Of a stretch of 64,000 nt of DNA, positions 34,835 through 45,144 are shown in pieces (the stretch's first letter is position 1; every line of letters starts with the position of its first letter). The DNA comes from Streptomyces sp. NBC_00425 (GTDB taxonomy: Bacteria > Actinomycetota > Actinomycetes > Streptomycetales > Streptomycetaceae), in the NCBI RefSeq assembly GCF_036030735.1, contig NZ_CP107928.1, positions 8,370,001 to 8,434,000 of the forward strand. The letters are read 5' to 3'. Made by a program: the position numbers and the translations under genes. Under the pieces are notes generated by a model. The model saw only the letters and a list, made by a program, of their open reading frames with translations. It searched no databases and was not told where the DNA came from.

Positions 34835-36445
34835 ATGGCTTCACCCAGTATCGAGATCACCCTCACACCGGAAGTGGCGGACGGCGCGGCCACCGGCATC
34901 CGTGTCAGCTTCGAACTGCGAGGCCTGGTCCTGACCGAAGAAGACACCCTCTGTCGTCTTCCGCAGATTCTCGTCGGCGTCGCCGGAGCAGCGGTCACCG
35001 ACGACGGCGTCACCGCCACCGACGACGCGGGAACGATACCCCTGGGCCATGCAGTCGACGACCCCACACCCACCTGGACCTTCCGTCGCTGGAAGCCCCG
35101 GAGGACCACCCAGGGCACGGTCCGCGTGGAATACTTCGCACCCGTGCGCGTGGTCACCGCGGCCACCACCAACGGCCCCCTGTACGACCTGCGCGCCGAG
35201 GGGCCAGGCGTCAGCGCCGCCGGGGTGTCCTTCCTCGCCCTGCCGGACCGCGAAGAGGAGCTCACCGCCCAGGTCGCCTGGGACCTCTCCCATCTGCCCA
35301 CGGGCGCCCGCGGCGTCAGCAGCCACGGCGAAGGCACCGTCCACCGCACGGCCACCGCAGAACAGCTGACCTACACCTTCTTCATGGCAGGACCTGTGAG
35401 CTCCCACCCACAGGTCCCCGGAGACACCTTCGGCATGTACTGGCTGTCAGAAACCAAGTTCGACGCCAACGAGGTGGGACGCCACGTGGAACTGCTGTAC
35501 CAGCAGATGTGCGCGTTCTTCCGGGACCCGGATCCGGGCTACCGGGTATTCGTGCGCAAACACCCCTTCGTTGGCAACGGCGGCAGCGCGCTGCCCGGCT
35601 CCCGCGGGTTCATGTTCGGCTGGAGCGACGAGAAAACCCAGACGACGGCCGCACTGAAGCGACTGCTCGAGCACGAGACGGTCCACAATTGGACGTTGCT
35701 GGACGGCGATCCCGCCGAAGTCAGCTGGTACAACGAAGGCACCGCGGAGTACTACTCCCTGCTCCTCACCTTGCGGTCCGGCGTCATCGACGAGGACAGC
35801 TTCGTGTCCCTGCTCAATGAGAGGGCCCACGGCTACTACGGGAATCCGGTGCAGACCCTCAGCAGCGCGGAGGCTGCCCGGATCTACTGGACGGACTGGC
35901 GGGCTCAGCGTGTGCCCTATGGCCGCGGCCAGTTCTACCTGCTCGACGTCGACCACAAGATCCGACAAGCCAGTGAGGGCCGGCGAAGCCTGGACGACAT
36001 CATCTGGGAACTTCTTGACCGCAAGCGGGCAGGACAGGAAACAGGCGTCGACGCCTGGATCGAGCTGATCACCGCCGAACTCGGCCAGGACGGCCGCAAG
36101 GAGTACGAGGCGATGATGGCCGGCCAGTGGGTGCTGCCCTCCGCCGACTGTCTGAGCCCGCGCTTCACGGGCCGCGAGGAGCAGATCCGCCAGTTGGACG
36201 TCGGCTTCGACTACAGCAGCTTCAGGACGCAGACCGTCAGCGGCGTAGTGCAGGGAGGCAACGCGGACCGGGTCGGCATTCGTGACGGCGACCAGATCGT
36301 GCAGGCGCCGGCCCCCCACAGCCTGCCCTCGAAACCCGCCAAGGAGATCACCCTCACCCTCGCGCGGGACGGCCAGCAGTTCGAGGTCGCCTACGAGCCC
36401 TTCGGCGACCTCGTGCCGGGCATGCTGTGGGAGAAGACTGGCTGA
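34835..36445 (+). CDS. M61-like metallopeptidase with C-terminal PDZ domain
   Basis: The protein is 536 aa from ATG 34835 with GAAAGG upstream. An N-terminal beta domain (about 1-170) precedes a gluzincin catalytic region with LEHETVHNWTLLDGD (HExxH, at about residue 285) and the downstream zinc Glu in WYNEGTAEYYS. A PDZ-like module follows at about 460-520 (VSGVVQGGNADRVGIRDGDQI). That order matches M61 glycyl aminopeptidases. There is no signal peptide, so it should act in the cytoplasm. It follows the M20 gene by 75 nt and could be co-transcribed with it; joint peptide salvage is a guess. Confidence 0.75.
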   Translation: MASPSIEITLTPEVADGAATGIRVSFELRGLVLTEEDTLCRLPQILVGVAGAAVTDDGVTATDDAGTIPLGHAVDDPTPTWTFRRWKPRRTTQGTVRVEYFAPVRVVTAATTNGPLYDLRAEGPGVSAAGVSFLALPDREEELTAQVAWDLSHLPTGARGVSSHGEGTVHRTATAEQLTYTFFMAGPVSSHPQVPGDTFGMYWLSETKFDANEVGRHVELLYQQMCAFFRDPDPGYRVFVRKHPFVGNGGSALPGSRGFMFGWSDEKTQTTAALKRLLEHETVHNWTLLDGDPAEVSWYNEGTAEYYSLLLTLRSGVIDEDSFVSLLNERAHGYYGNPVQTLSSAEAARIYWTDWRAQRVPYGRGQFYLLDVDHKIRQASEGRRSLDDIIWELLDRKRAGQETGVDAWIELITAELGQDGRKEYEAMMAGQWVLPSADCLSPRFTGREEQIRQLDVGFDYSSFRTQTVSGVVQGGNADRVGIRDGDQIVQAPAPHSLPSKPAKEITLTLARDGQQFEVAYEPFGDLVPGMLWEKTG

Positions 36446-36813
36446 CCCACTGCCCCGAGGTCGTCCGAGGCAGCGCGCCACTGGTGACGCGCTGCCTGCG
36501 CGATGAGGGCCGCAGCCGCCGTACTCGGTGGCGGGGCTGGACAGTTCACCGAGGCGGCGTAGCGACGGGGGGGGGGCAGGTTGCGGTCTTCTTTCAGCCG
36601 TTCCAGCTCGCGCTTCTGCACGAAGTCGATGAGATCGAGCTTCTCGGCAACATCGAGGATCGTGTTCTCCACGTCGAGCATCGTGCGGACCGCTTCACGG
36701 TCAGGCCTGCCCCGGGCGTCGTCGATCCTCTTCACCACCAGCGCGGCATCGCCCTCCCCGTCCTCGGCGAGCTGATAAAGCTTAGGATGAGGTCCGTGCA
36801 CACTGCCGTCCAA
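36391..36813 (-). pseudogene. Unassigned coding remnant with poly-C run
   Basis: Leftward codons between about 36813 and 36440 have strongly GC-biased third positions and read LYQLAEDGEGDAALVVKRID then MLDVENTILDVAEKLDLIDF and VQKRELERLKEDRNLPPP. I recognise no family. The only start is a TTG without a ribosome site. A run of ten G (plus strand) near 36568 is a likely frameshift point, and the frame overlaps the end of the peptidase gene. Probably a truncated gene. Confidence 0.4.
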
Positions 36814-37365
36814 GTCAGGACGGTGGACGCGCGCGCAGAACCTGTCGTGTAGCAGCGGTACGCCTCGTTCACGAGAGGCCTGACCTCTTGATGTCGTTCC
36901 TGGTTGATTTTCAACGCCGAGGGTCTGATGACGCTGGCCGGTTCACGCAGGCCGTAGGGCCCGGGCGATCTGCCCGATTGGGCCAGGAAGTTGGGCGCGC
37001 TGGGCGGGCCGGGGCTGAGGCGACGGGCTCCTTTGGGGCGTCGCTGTCTCGCTATGTGTTTGGTCCAGGGGGTGGGACTGTTCGGTGAGAACTGGCCGCA
37101 CCGTACCGCTCGTTGCCGACGCGGCAAGACGGGCCCGCTCGATGCCCAGAACGCGGTCCGGACGGTGCAGAGCGGATGGGGCCCACGCTCGGGCCAAGTC
37201 AGGTGACGGACCGGTGTGGATCACGCCTAGAGCTGCAGACGCGGCGTAGAGCGCGGAACATGGTGGAGCTCCAACTGGTCCGTGGCTGGTCCGGGGACCG
37301 CGCGGATTTGCAACGGTTCGCGCCGGAGCGTCTTGGGGTGACTGCGTACAGTGGCTGAGGAGCTG
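36814..37365. other. Region without a supportable gene
   Basis: A leftward frame in 36850-36910 gives KINQERHQEVRPLVNEAYRCY, which looks protein-like but has no recognisable family and no start. Elsewhere only overlapping shadow frames exist. The stretch joins the graveyard to the aldehyde dehydrogenase terminator. Confidence 0.4.
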
Positions 37366-37400
37366 GGTTGTCTGGAGGGAAAACCTCCCTCCAGACAACC
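37366..37400. terminator. Perfect 14-bp hairpin, terminator of aldehyde dehydrogenase
   Basis: GGTTGTCTGGAGGG at 37366-37379 pairs perfectly with CCCTCCAGACAACC at 37387-37400 around a 7-nt loop. It lies 11 bp beyond the aldehyde dehydrogenase stop. No T-run follows, typical for actinobacterial terminators. Confidence 0.85.
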
Positions 37401-37411
37401 GACTTGCAGCT

Positions 37412-38935
37412 CTAGAAGAACCCAAGCTTCTTCGGGCTGTATGAAACAAGAAGGTTCTTCGTCTGCTGGTAGTGCTCCAGCATCATCTTGTGCGTCTCAC
37501 GTCCGATCCCGGACTGCTTGTAGCCCCCGAAGGCGGCGTGCGCAGGGTACGCGTGGTAGCAGTTGGTCCACACGCGCCCGGCCTGGATCGCTCGACCTGC
37601 GCGGTACGCCGTGTTGATGTCGCGCGTCCACACCCCCGCGCCGAGGCCGTACGACGTGTCGTTGGCGATCTTGATGGCGTCGTCGAAGTCGTCGAACGAG
37701 GCCACCGAGACGACCGGGCCGAAAATCTCCTCCTGGAAGATCCGCATGCGGTTGTCGCCCTCGAAGATCGTCGGCTGGACGTAGTATCCGCCCTTCAATT
37801 CCCCGTCGTACTCAGCGCGTTCACCGCCGGTGAGAATCCTGGCGCCTTCGTTCCGGCCGATGTCGATGTAGGAGAGGATCTTCGCCAGCTGGTCGCCGGA
37901 GGCCTGCGCGCCGATCATCGTGTCGGTGTCGAGGGGGTGGCCGGGCTTGATGAGCTCGGTGCGGGCGACGGCCGCCTGGAGGAAGTCGCCGTAGTTGCCG
38001 CGCTGTATGAGGCCGCGCGAAGGGCAGGTGCAGACCTCGCCCTGGTTCAGCGCGAACATGGTGAACCCTTCGAGGGCCTTGTCCCGGAGGTCGTCGTCCT
38101 TGTCCCAGACGTCGTCGAAGAAGATGTTCGGCGACTTGCCGCCGAGTTCCAGGGTGACCGGTTTGAGGTGCTCCGCCGCGTACTGCATGATCAGCCGGCC
38201 CGTGGACGTCTCACCGGTGAAGGCGACCTTCGCCACCCGCGGACTGGACGCGAGCGGTTTACCCGCCTCCGGTCCGAACCCGTTGACGATGTTGACCACG
38301 CCCGGCGGCAGCAGGTCCGCGACCAGACTCATCCAGTAGTGCAAGGACACCGGGGTCTGCTCGGCGGGCTTGATGACCACCGCGTTGCCCGCGGCGAGGG
38401 CGGGCGCGAGCTTCCATGTGGCCATCAGGATGGGAAAGTTCCACGGGATGATCTGCGCGACGACGCCGAGCGGCTCGTGGAAGTGGTACGCCACCGTGTC
38501 GTCGTCGACCTCGCTGAGCGAGCCCTCCTGGGCGCGGACCGCGCCGGCGAAGTAGCGGAAGTGGTCGATGGCCAGGGGGATGTCCGCCGCCAGCGTCTCC
38601 CGGACCGGCTTGCCGTTCTCCCAGCTCTCCGCGACGGCGAGAGGCTCCAGGTAGGCCTCCATCCGGTCGGCGATCTTCAGCAGGATGTCGGAGCGCTCGG
38701 TTGCCGAGGTGCGCCCCCAGCCCGGAGCGGCGGCGTGCGCCGCGTCCAGCGCCCGCTCCACGTCCTCCGCCGTACCGCGCGCCACCTCCGTGAAGGTCTC
38801 CCCGTTGACCGGCGACGGGTTCTCGAAGTACCGCCCGAGCGCCGGGGGGACGTACTCGCCGCCGATGAAGTGGTCGTAGCGCGTCTGGTAGGAGACGATC
38901 GCGCCTTCGGTGCCGGGCGCCGCGTAACGGGTCAT
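37412..38935 (-). CDS. NAD-dependent aldehyde dehydrogenase (acetaldehyde dehydrogenase, ExaC/AldB-like)
   Basis: The protein is 507 aa, with GGAGG 8 nt before the ATG. It is a full-length [25 protein letters not shown] (NAD site), [22 protein letters not shown] (general base Glu) and [11 protein letters not shown] with the catalytic Cys. The GEVCTCPSR form and the C-terminal [26 protein letters not shown] ending mark the ExaC/AldB class that oxidises acetaldehyde and related aldehydes to acids. The GAF-domain regulator upstream in the same direction is the likely controller, as in AcoR-regulated systems. Confidence 0.93.
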   Translation of the reverse strand: MTRYAAPGTEGAIVSYQTRYDHFIGGEYVPPALGRYFENPSPVNGETFTEVARGTAEDVERALDAAHAAAPGWGRTSATERSDILLKIADRMEAYLEPLAVAESWENGKPVRETLAADIPLAIDHFRYFAGAVRAQEGSLSEVDDDTVAYHFHEPLGVVAQIIPWNFPILMATWKLAPALAAGNAVVIKPAEQTPVSLHYWMSLVADLLPPGVVNIVNGFGPEAGKPLASSPRVAKVAFTGETSTGRLIMQYAAEHLKPVTLELGGKSPNIFFDDVWDKDDDLRDKALEGFTMFALNQGEVCTCPSRGLIQRGNYGDFLQAAVARTELIKPGHPLDTDTMIGAQASGDQLAKILSYIDIGRNEGARILTGGERAEYDGELKGGYYVQPTIFEGDNRMRIFQEEIFGPVVSVASFDDFDDAIKIANDTSYGLGAGVWTRDINTAYRAGRAIQAGRVWTNCYHAYPAHAAFGGYKQSGIGRETHKMMLEHYQQTKNLLVSYSPKKLGFF

Positions 38936-39130
38936 CCTGCTCTGCCTCCTTCAGCAGCGCTGCCCGCCGTTGGACAGCTCTTCGCGAGAGGCTAGGGAAA
39001 CGGACGTTGCAACCACGTTGCGTGTGGGCAGAGCGCGCGCAGGAACAGTCCCCGCGGCCCGGCGCCGACGGCCCAGTGCCTGTCGAGCCGTCGGCATCGA
39101 CGTCGACGGCTGTGGGCCGGGTCGTGGCCG

Positions 39131-40480
39131 CTAGGGGTGCGGCCATCCCGGCGGGGTCGTCAGCTCGGCCTCCAGCGACGCGAGGCGCGTCCGCGTCGCC
39201 GCCGTCGGACGGGCCGTCGCCAGCGCCCGCCACACGTCGACGTCGTCCTCGCCCCACGGTGCGTGGGCCCAGTCCGCCAGCAGATCGGGGTCGCCGCAGG
39301 CGATCAGCGCGGCGCGCAGACCTTCGGTGAGCCGGCGTCTGAGCCGTACCACCGCCGGCGCCTGCGATCCCGGCAGCGGAGGTCCGGCGTACGCCGTCGT
39401 CGCCGCCGTCACCGCCCCGGTCGCCAGCCGTCTCTCGACGACGGCCAGGTCCGACTCGCAGGCGACCGTGAGCCGGTAGGGGCGCGATGCCAGCAGGCCG
39501 GGGCCGAGGATTCCACGGAGCCGGGCGAGTTCGGCCCGCAGGGTCACCGGAGTCACCGACTCGTCCTCGTACAGCGCGCACAGCAGTTCGTCGCCGGTCA
39601 TGCCTTCGGGGTGCCGGGCCAGGAGCAGCAGGATCTCGCTGTGCCGACGACTCAGCCGCAACTGCCGGTCACCGGCGACCAGTCGCGCCTCGTCCCGGCC
39701 CAGCACACTCAGTCGGGGGGTGTCGGCGCCGTGCTGCGCCGGGGCGAGCAGGGCCAGATGGGCCTCGGCGGCCCGGGCGACGGCCTGGACGAAACCCAGG
39801 CTGTGCGGATGGGCCAGTCCGTTGCCGCCCGTGATGTCCACGGCGCCCAGCACCCGACCCGTTCGGGGGTCGTGCACCGGTGCGGCCGCGCACGTCCACG
39901 GTTGCACCCGCCGTATGAAGTGCTCGGCCGCGAACACCTGCACCGGCCGGTCCAGGGCGACCGCCGTGCCCGGGGCGTTCGTCCCGACCGCGTTCTCCGC
40001 CCACCGTGCGCCGGGCACGAAGTTCATCCGCCCCGCGTGCCGCCGTGTCGCCGCGTGACCCTCGACCCACAGCAGCCTGCCGTGCGCGTCGCACACCGCC
40101 AGCAGATGCTCGCCGTCCGCGGCGAACGTGCCCATCAGCTCCCGGAACAGCGGCATCACCCGGGCCAGCGGATGCTCCGACCGATAGGTTCCGAGGTCGC
40201 CGTCGGTCAGTTCCACGTCCGCCGTGCCGTCTGGGCCGACGCCGGCCCGCGCCGAACGCCGCCACGAGTCGGCCACGACGGCGCGCACCGGTCGCGGCAC
40301 GGTGCCCGCCTCGGTGAACGTCTCGTGGGCCCGGCGCAGAACCCGTACCCGCTCGGTGGGGTCGGCCCCCGGTTCGAGGGCCACCCAGGGATCGGTCAAC
40401 TCGTCCTCCTGGAAGGCGTTACGGCTGGAGACATCGTCACTCCGGGTGCGCGGGCCGACAACCGTCCGGACGACCCTCAC
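39131..40480 (-). CDS. GAF-domain transcriptional regulator (AcoR-like N-terminus, no AAA domain)
   Basis: The start is placed at GTG 40480, where GGAGGA lies about 9 nt upstream; the frame stays open to 40642 but that part is unlike protein. The 449-aa product has an AcoR-type sensor half: AVVADSWRRSARAGVGPDG, LLAVCDAHGRLLWVEG, GARWAENAVGTNAPGTAVAL and PWTCAAAPVHDPRTGRVLGAVDITG. Then comes a winged-helix-like output (LRLSRRHSEILLLLARHPEGMTGDEL). The sigma-54 AAA domain of classical AcoR is missing. It probably activates the adjacent aldehyde dehydrogenase in response to an aldehyde or alcohol. Confidence 0.82.
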   Translation of the reverse strand: MRVVRTVVGPRTRSDDVSSRNAFQEDELTDPWVALEPGADPTERVRVLRRAHETFTEAGTVPRPVRAVVADSWRRSARAGVGPDGTADVELTDGDLGTYRSEHPLARVMPLFRELMGTFAADGEHLLAVCDAHGRLLWVEGHAATRRHAGRMNFVPGARWAENAVGTNAPGTAVALDRPVQVFAAEHFIRRVQPWTCAAAPVHDPRTGRVLGAVDITGGNGLAHPHSLGFVQAVARAAEAHLALLAPAQHGADTPRLSVLGRDEARLVAGDRQLRLSRRHSEILLLLARHPEGMTGDELLCALYEDESVTPVTLRAELARLRGILGPGLLASRPYRLTVACESDLAVVERRLATGAVTAATTAYAGPPLPGSQAPAVVRLRRRLTEGLRAALIACGDPDLLADWAHAPWGEDDVDVWRALATARPTAATRTRLASLEAELTTPPGWPHP

Positions 40481-40916
40481 CGAAACCGATTCCTCCGGTC
40501 CCGGCCCGGCAGGTCCCGCTCCTGCCCGGCAATCCCGTCTGGTGCGGACGCGGCCGACGAGCCGCACGGAGTGACCCGGTGCCGGTCCGGACCGGGATCG
40601 GGATCGGGGCGGTCGGCGCCCCGACACCTCATGGTGTTCCATGACGCGCAGCCGTGTGCCCCGCGTCCGGAATCCGTGGAGGACCCGGCGTATGTGGACA
40701 ACTCCCTCACACGAACGGGTAGTTCCTCTTGTCCCACGCGTACCGCACGGCCCGGGGTGTCCACGGAGCCGACGCGTACGGCGTCCTCGGCAGGCCCGGC
40801 AGGCCCGGCAGACCGGGCAGGTCCGGCGTGTTCGGCGTGTTCGGCGTCGATCGGTTCGCGAGGACGGCCGGCGCGGGCAACGGCCGCGTTCCGAGCCGCT
40901 CGGACCCGCTCGGCCG
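40481..40916. other. Intergenic region with low-complexity repeats
   Basis: There is no gene. Around 40789-40850 the sequence is built of CGGCAGGCC-like units followed by three GTGTTCGGC units. The promoter of the GAF regulator should lie in 40490-40700. Confidence 0.5.
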
Positions 40917-42134
40917 TCAGCCCGCTCGGACCCGCTCCGCCACCGCCGCCGGGTCGTCCAGTACCGCCCGTACCACCGAGTGCGCGGCGCCGAGCAGCGG
41001 CCCTTCGGGGCCCAGGCGTGAGACGGAGACAGGGCGGGCGGGGCCCGCGGTGCGACGCGAGAGTTCGGTCTCGAGCGACGGGAGGAGCCAGGGCGCGAGG
41101 CCGGCCAGTGCGCCGCCGAGCACCACGCCTTCCGGGTCCAGCAGGTTGAGCGCCCCGGTCAGGGCGATTCCGAGCGATGTCCCGGCGTCCCGCAGAGCAC
41201 GCCGTACGTCAGGATCGCCGGCCGCGGCCCGTCCGGCGAGGAGACCGACGCGGTCCTCGCCCGGCTCCAGCCCGGCTGCCCGCAGCACCGCCTCCTCGCC
41301 GGCGTACTGCTCCAGACATCCGCGGCCGCCGCACACGCACGCCGGCCCGTCGGGGTGCACCGGAACGTGGCCGAGCTCGCCCGCGAAACCGCGCGTGCCG
41401 CGCAGCAGGGCGCCGTCCACGACGAGCGCGGCGCCGATGCCGATCTCGGCCGACACGTGCAGGAAGTCCCGCGGAGTGTCCGTGCCGAGCCAGAGTTCGG
41501 CCAGTCCGCCGAAATTGGCCTCGTTGTCCACGGTCAGCGGGTACTCCCCGGGCAGCAGGGCGCCGAGATCGACGTCCTGCCAGTCGAGGTTCGGCGCGCG
41601 CACCACCGTCCTGGCGTCCCGGGCCACGAGACCCGGAACGGCGACGGAGAGCCCGGCCGGCCACAGACCCTCGCGTTCCGCGGCCGTGACGACCTGATGC
41701 AGCAGCTCGGTCAGCTCCTCGACGACCGGCCCGGGGGAGCGGCCGCGGTTCGTGCCGTGCCGCACGGCCCGCGCCCGTACCTCGCCGCGCAGGTCGACGG
41801 CGCAGACCGCGAGGTGGTCGACCCCGATCTCGGCGCCTATGCCCGCCGGACCGTGCCCGCTGACCGCGAGCGCCGAGCCGGGTCGACCCACCCGGCCGGG
41901 GCGTTCCGGGCCGAGTTCCTCGAGCAGTCCGGCGCGTATGAGCTCGTCGACGAGGGTCGACACCGCTGCCCGGGTCAGACCGATCCGTGAGGCGACCGCG
42001 GCCCGCGAGAGCGAGCCCTCCGCACGGACGGCGTGCATCACGCGGGCCAGGTTGCGGCGGCGCATGCCCTGCTGGGTGTCGGGAGTCGCGCGCCCCCGGC
42101 CGCCCGGCCGGGCCTCGTGCAGCGGTGCGGTCAT
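40917..42134 (-). CDS. ROK-family transcriptional repressor, candidate XylR
   Basis: The protein is 405 aa. An N-terminal winged helix (SRAAVASRIGLTRAAVSTLVDELIRAGLL) precedes a ROK sugar-kinase-like domain. That domain has the glucokinase-like ligand motif RGTRGFAGELGHVPVHPDGP, the zinc motif CVCGGRGCLEQY and GVVLGGALA. The ATP phosphate loop is degenerate (IGAEIGVDHLAV), as in regulators rather than kinases. It lies 70 nt downstream of xylulokinase in the same direction. The fold and neighbours make it the xylose-responsive repressor of xylB/xylA, releasing DNA when xylose binds. Confidence 0.88.
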   Translation of the reverse strand: MTAPLHEARPGGRGRATPDTQQGMRRRNLARVMHAVRAEGSLSRAAVASRIGLTRAAVSTLVDELIRAGLLEELGPERPGRVGRPGSALAVSGHGPAGIGAEIGVDHLAVCAVDLRGEVRARAVRHGTNRGRSPGPVVEELTELLHQVVTAAEREGLWPAGLSVAVPGLVARDARTVVRAPNLDWQDVDLGALLPGEYPLTVDNEANFGGLAELWLGTDTPRDFLHVSAEIGIGAALVVDGALLRGTRGFAGELGHVPVHPDGPACVCGGRGCLEQYAGEEAVLRAAGLEPGEDRVGLLAGRAAAGDPDVRRALRDAGTSLGIALTGALNLLDPEGVVLGGALAGLAPWLLPSLETELSRRTAGPARPVSVSRLGPEGPLLGAAHSVVRAVLDDPAAVAERVRAG

Positions 42135-42204
42135 GCCTCCGTCGATTCGTCGATTCGTCGTCTCGTCGATGCCGGGTGGTCGGGTGGGCCGGCTTCTTCG
42201 ATGG

Positions 42205-43650
42205 TCAGTGGGCGTTCGTGCGCCGCTCCAGCAGCGGGGACGCGTCGGAGAGTACCCCGGCGATTCTCGTCAGCGCCGCTTCGTCCCGCTCGACGGCGTC
42301 CAGGACCGGGCCCCGGGCGGTGTTCCAGCGACGGGCGACGGCGGCCGGGTCCTCGCCGGTCAGCAGCCCCGCCGCCTGCGCGGCGGCCCCCAGCGCGACG
42401 AGTTCCTTCGCCTCGGGAACCTGGACCGGACGCCCCGACAGTCGGCGCACGGTCTGCTGCCAGGCCGTGCCCCGGGCGCCGCCGCCGATCAGCAGCAGGG
42501 GGGCCGAGCGGTCCGCGTCCTCGTCGAGGACGAGGTCGAGCGCACCGAGCAGGGAGTGCACGGCCCCGTCGTAGGCGGCTTGGAGCAGCTGGCCGGCGGT
42601 CGTGTCGTGTCGCAGGCCGTGCAGCACGCCCGACGCGTTCGGCAGGTTCGGGGTGCGCTCCCCGTCGAGGTAGGGCAGGAGCGTGACGTGCGCGGTGGGC
42701 TCCACGGCCTCGCGGTCCAGACTGAGCAGAGCCGCGACGCGGTCGACGGCGAGCGTGCAGTTCAGGGTGCAGGCCAGGGGCAGCCAGTCGCCGTGGGCGT
42801 CGGCGAAGCCGGCCACGGTGCCGGTGGGGTCTGTGGGGCGGCGCCTGGCCACCGCGTACACCGTGCCAGAGGTGCCGAGGCTCAGCACGGGCGTGCCGGG
42901 ACGCAGTCCGAGGCCGAGCGCCGCCGCGGCGTTGTCCCCGGTGCCCGGAGCGACCAGGGTTCCCTTGGCGAACGGCAGGTCGTGGCTGTCACGCACGGTG
43001 CCCGCCACCTCGCCGGGCCGCACCACGCGGGGCAGCAGGGCCGGGTCGAGCCCCACATGGGCGAGGATCTCCGCGTCGTAGGACTCGGTCCCCGAAGCCC
43101 ACCAGCCGGTGCCCGAGGCGTCGCCGCGGTCGGTGGTCCCCTCGCCCGTCAGACGCTCGGTGAGGTAGTCGTGGGGGAGACGCACGGCCTTGGTGGCGCG
43201 CAGGGACTCCGGTTCGTTCTCCGCCAGCCACGCCCACTTGGTCACCGTGAAGGAGGCCGCCGGCACGGATCCGGTGCGCTCCGCCCAGAACTTCGCACCG
43301 CCCAGCTCCTCGGTCAGCCGGCGCGCCTGCGGAGCCGAACGGACGTCGTTCCACAGCAGTGCCGGGCGCACCGGCTCGCCGTGCTCGTCCAGCGTGACGA
43401 GTCCGTGCTGCTGGCCGCCGATCGACACGGCAGCGGCTTCGCGTGCCGCGTCGCCGCACTGGTGCAGCGCCTCACGCAGGGCGTCCCACCACTGGCGCGG
43501 GTCGCTCTCGCGGCCGACCCCGGCGGACACGGTGTGCGGAGCCTGGCCGCTTGCGACGACGGCCCCGGTGGCGGCGTCGACGACCAGGACCTTCGTGGAC
43601 TGGGTGGACGTGTCCACGCCGACGACGAGCGGACCCTCGGCTGCTGACAT
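42205..43650 (-). CDS. xylB: Xylulokinase
   Basis: The protein is 481 aa from ATG 43650 after GAGGGAGAACGCG; the longer open frame is rejected. FGGY kinase features are VVGVDTSTQSTKVLVVD (phosphate 1), AVSIGGQQHGLVTLDEHG, LLWNDVRS, the catalytic Asp region APGTGDNAAAALG, and LLIGGGARGTAWQQTV (adenosine motif). It phosphorylates D-xylulose to xylulose 5-phosphate for the pentose phosphate pathway. Divergent from xylA across a 138-bp promoter region. Confidence 0.95.
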   Translation of the reverse strand: MSAAEGPLVVGVDTSTQSTKVLVVDAATGAVVASGQAPHTVSAGVGRESDPRQWWDALREALHQCGDAAREAAAVSIGGQQHGLVTLDEHGEPVRPALLWNDVRSAPQARRLTEELGGAKFWAERTGSVPAASFTVTKWAWLAENEPESLRATKAVRLPHDYLTERLTGEGTTDRGDASGTGWWASGTESYDAEILAHVGLDPALLPRVVRPGEVAGTVRDSHDLPFAKGTLVAPGTGDNAAAALGLGLRPGTPVLSLGTSGTVYAVARRRPTDPTGTVAGFADAHGDWLPLACTLNCTLAVDRVAALLSLDREAVEPTAHVTLLPYLDGERTPNLPNASGVLHGLRHDTTAGQLLQAAYDGAVHSLLGALDLVLDEDADRSAPLLLIGGGARGTAWQQTVRRLSGRPVQVPEAKELVALGAAAQAAGLLTGEDPAAVARRWNTARGPVLDAVERDEAALTRIAGVLSDASPLLERRTNAH

Positions 43651-43714
43651 CGCGTTCTCCCTCAAGTTTTTCCGCGGCTCTGCGGGATCTGTCTTCCCAG
43701 AGATGCGTCCGCAT

Positions 43715-44955
<1,241 letters not shown>

Positions 44956-44956
44956 G

Positions 44957-44976
44957 CACACGCACGCGTGCGTGTG
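44957..44976. terminator. Perfect 20-bp palindrome after xylA
   Basis: CACACGCACGCGTGCGTGTG is a perfect palindrome beginning 2 bp after the xylA stop. A second CACACACGCGCGCG block at 44996-45010 can pair with the GTGTGTGTG tract that follows the first. Alternating purine-pyrimidine sequence, probably acting as the xylA terminator. Confidence 0.6.
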
Positions 44977-45144
44977 TGTGTCGAGCCGAAGGGGCCACAC
45001 ACGCGCGCGTGGCGCCGGACGCGTTCCGCCTCCGGCCGCTCTCCGTCCGCAATACGCCGGAATCATGCCCTCCATGCCATGAACCGGTATCAAGTCGCGT
45101 GCGGGGGTCGCCTCCTGAACCGGTGCACGGTCACGCTGGACGGT

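Noticed and set aside
40481..40642. Longer start of the GAF regulator
   Set aside because: The extra 54 codons are low-complexity and lack a ribosome site, whereas GTG 40480 has GGAGGA upstream.
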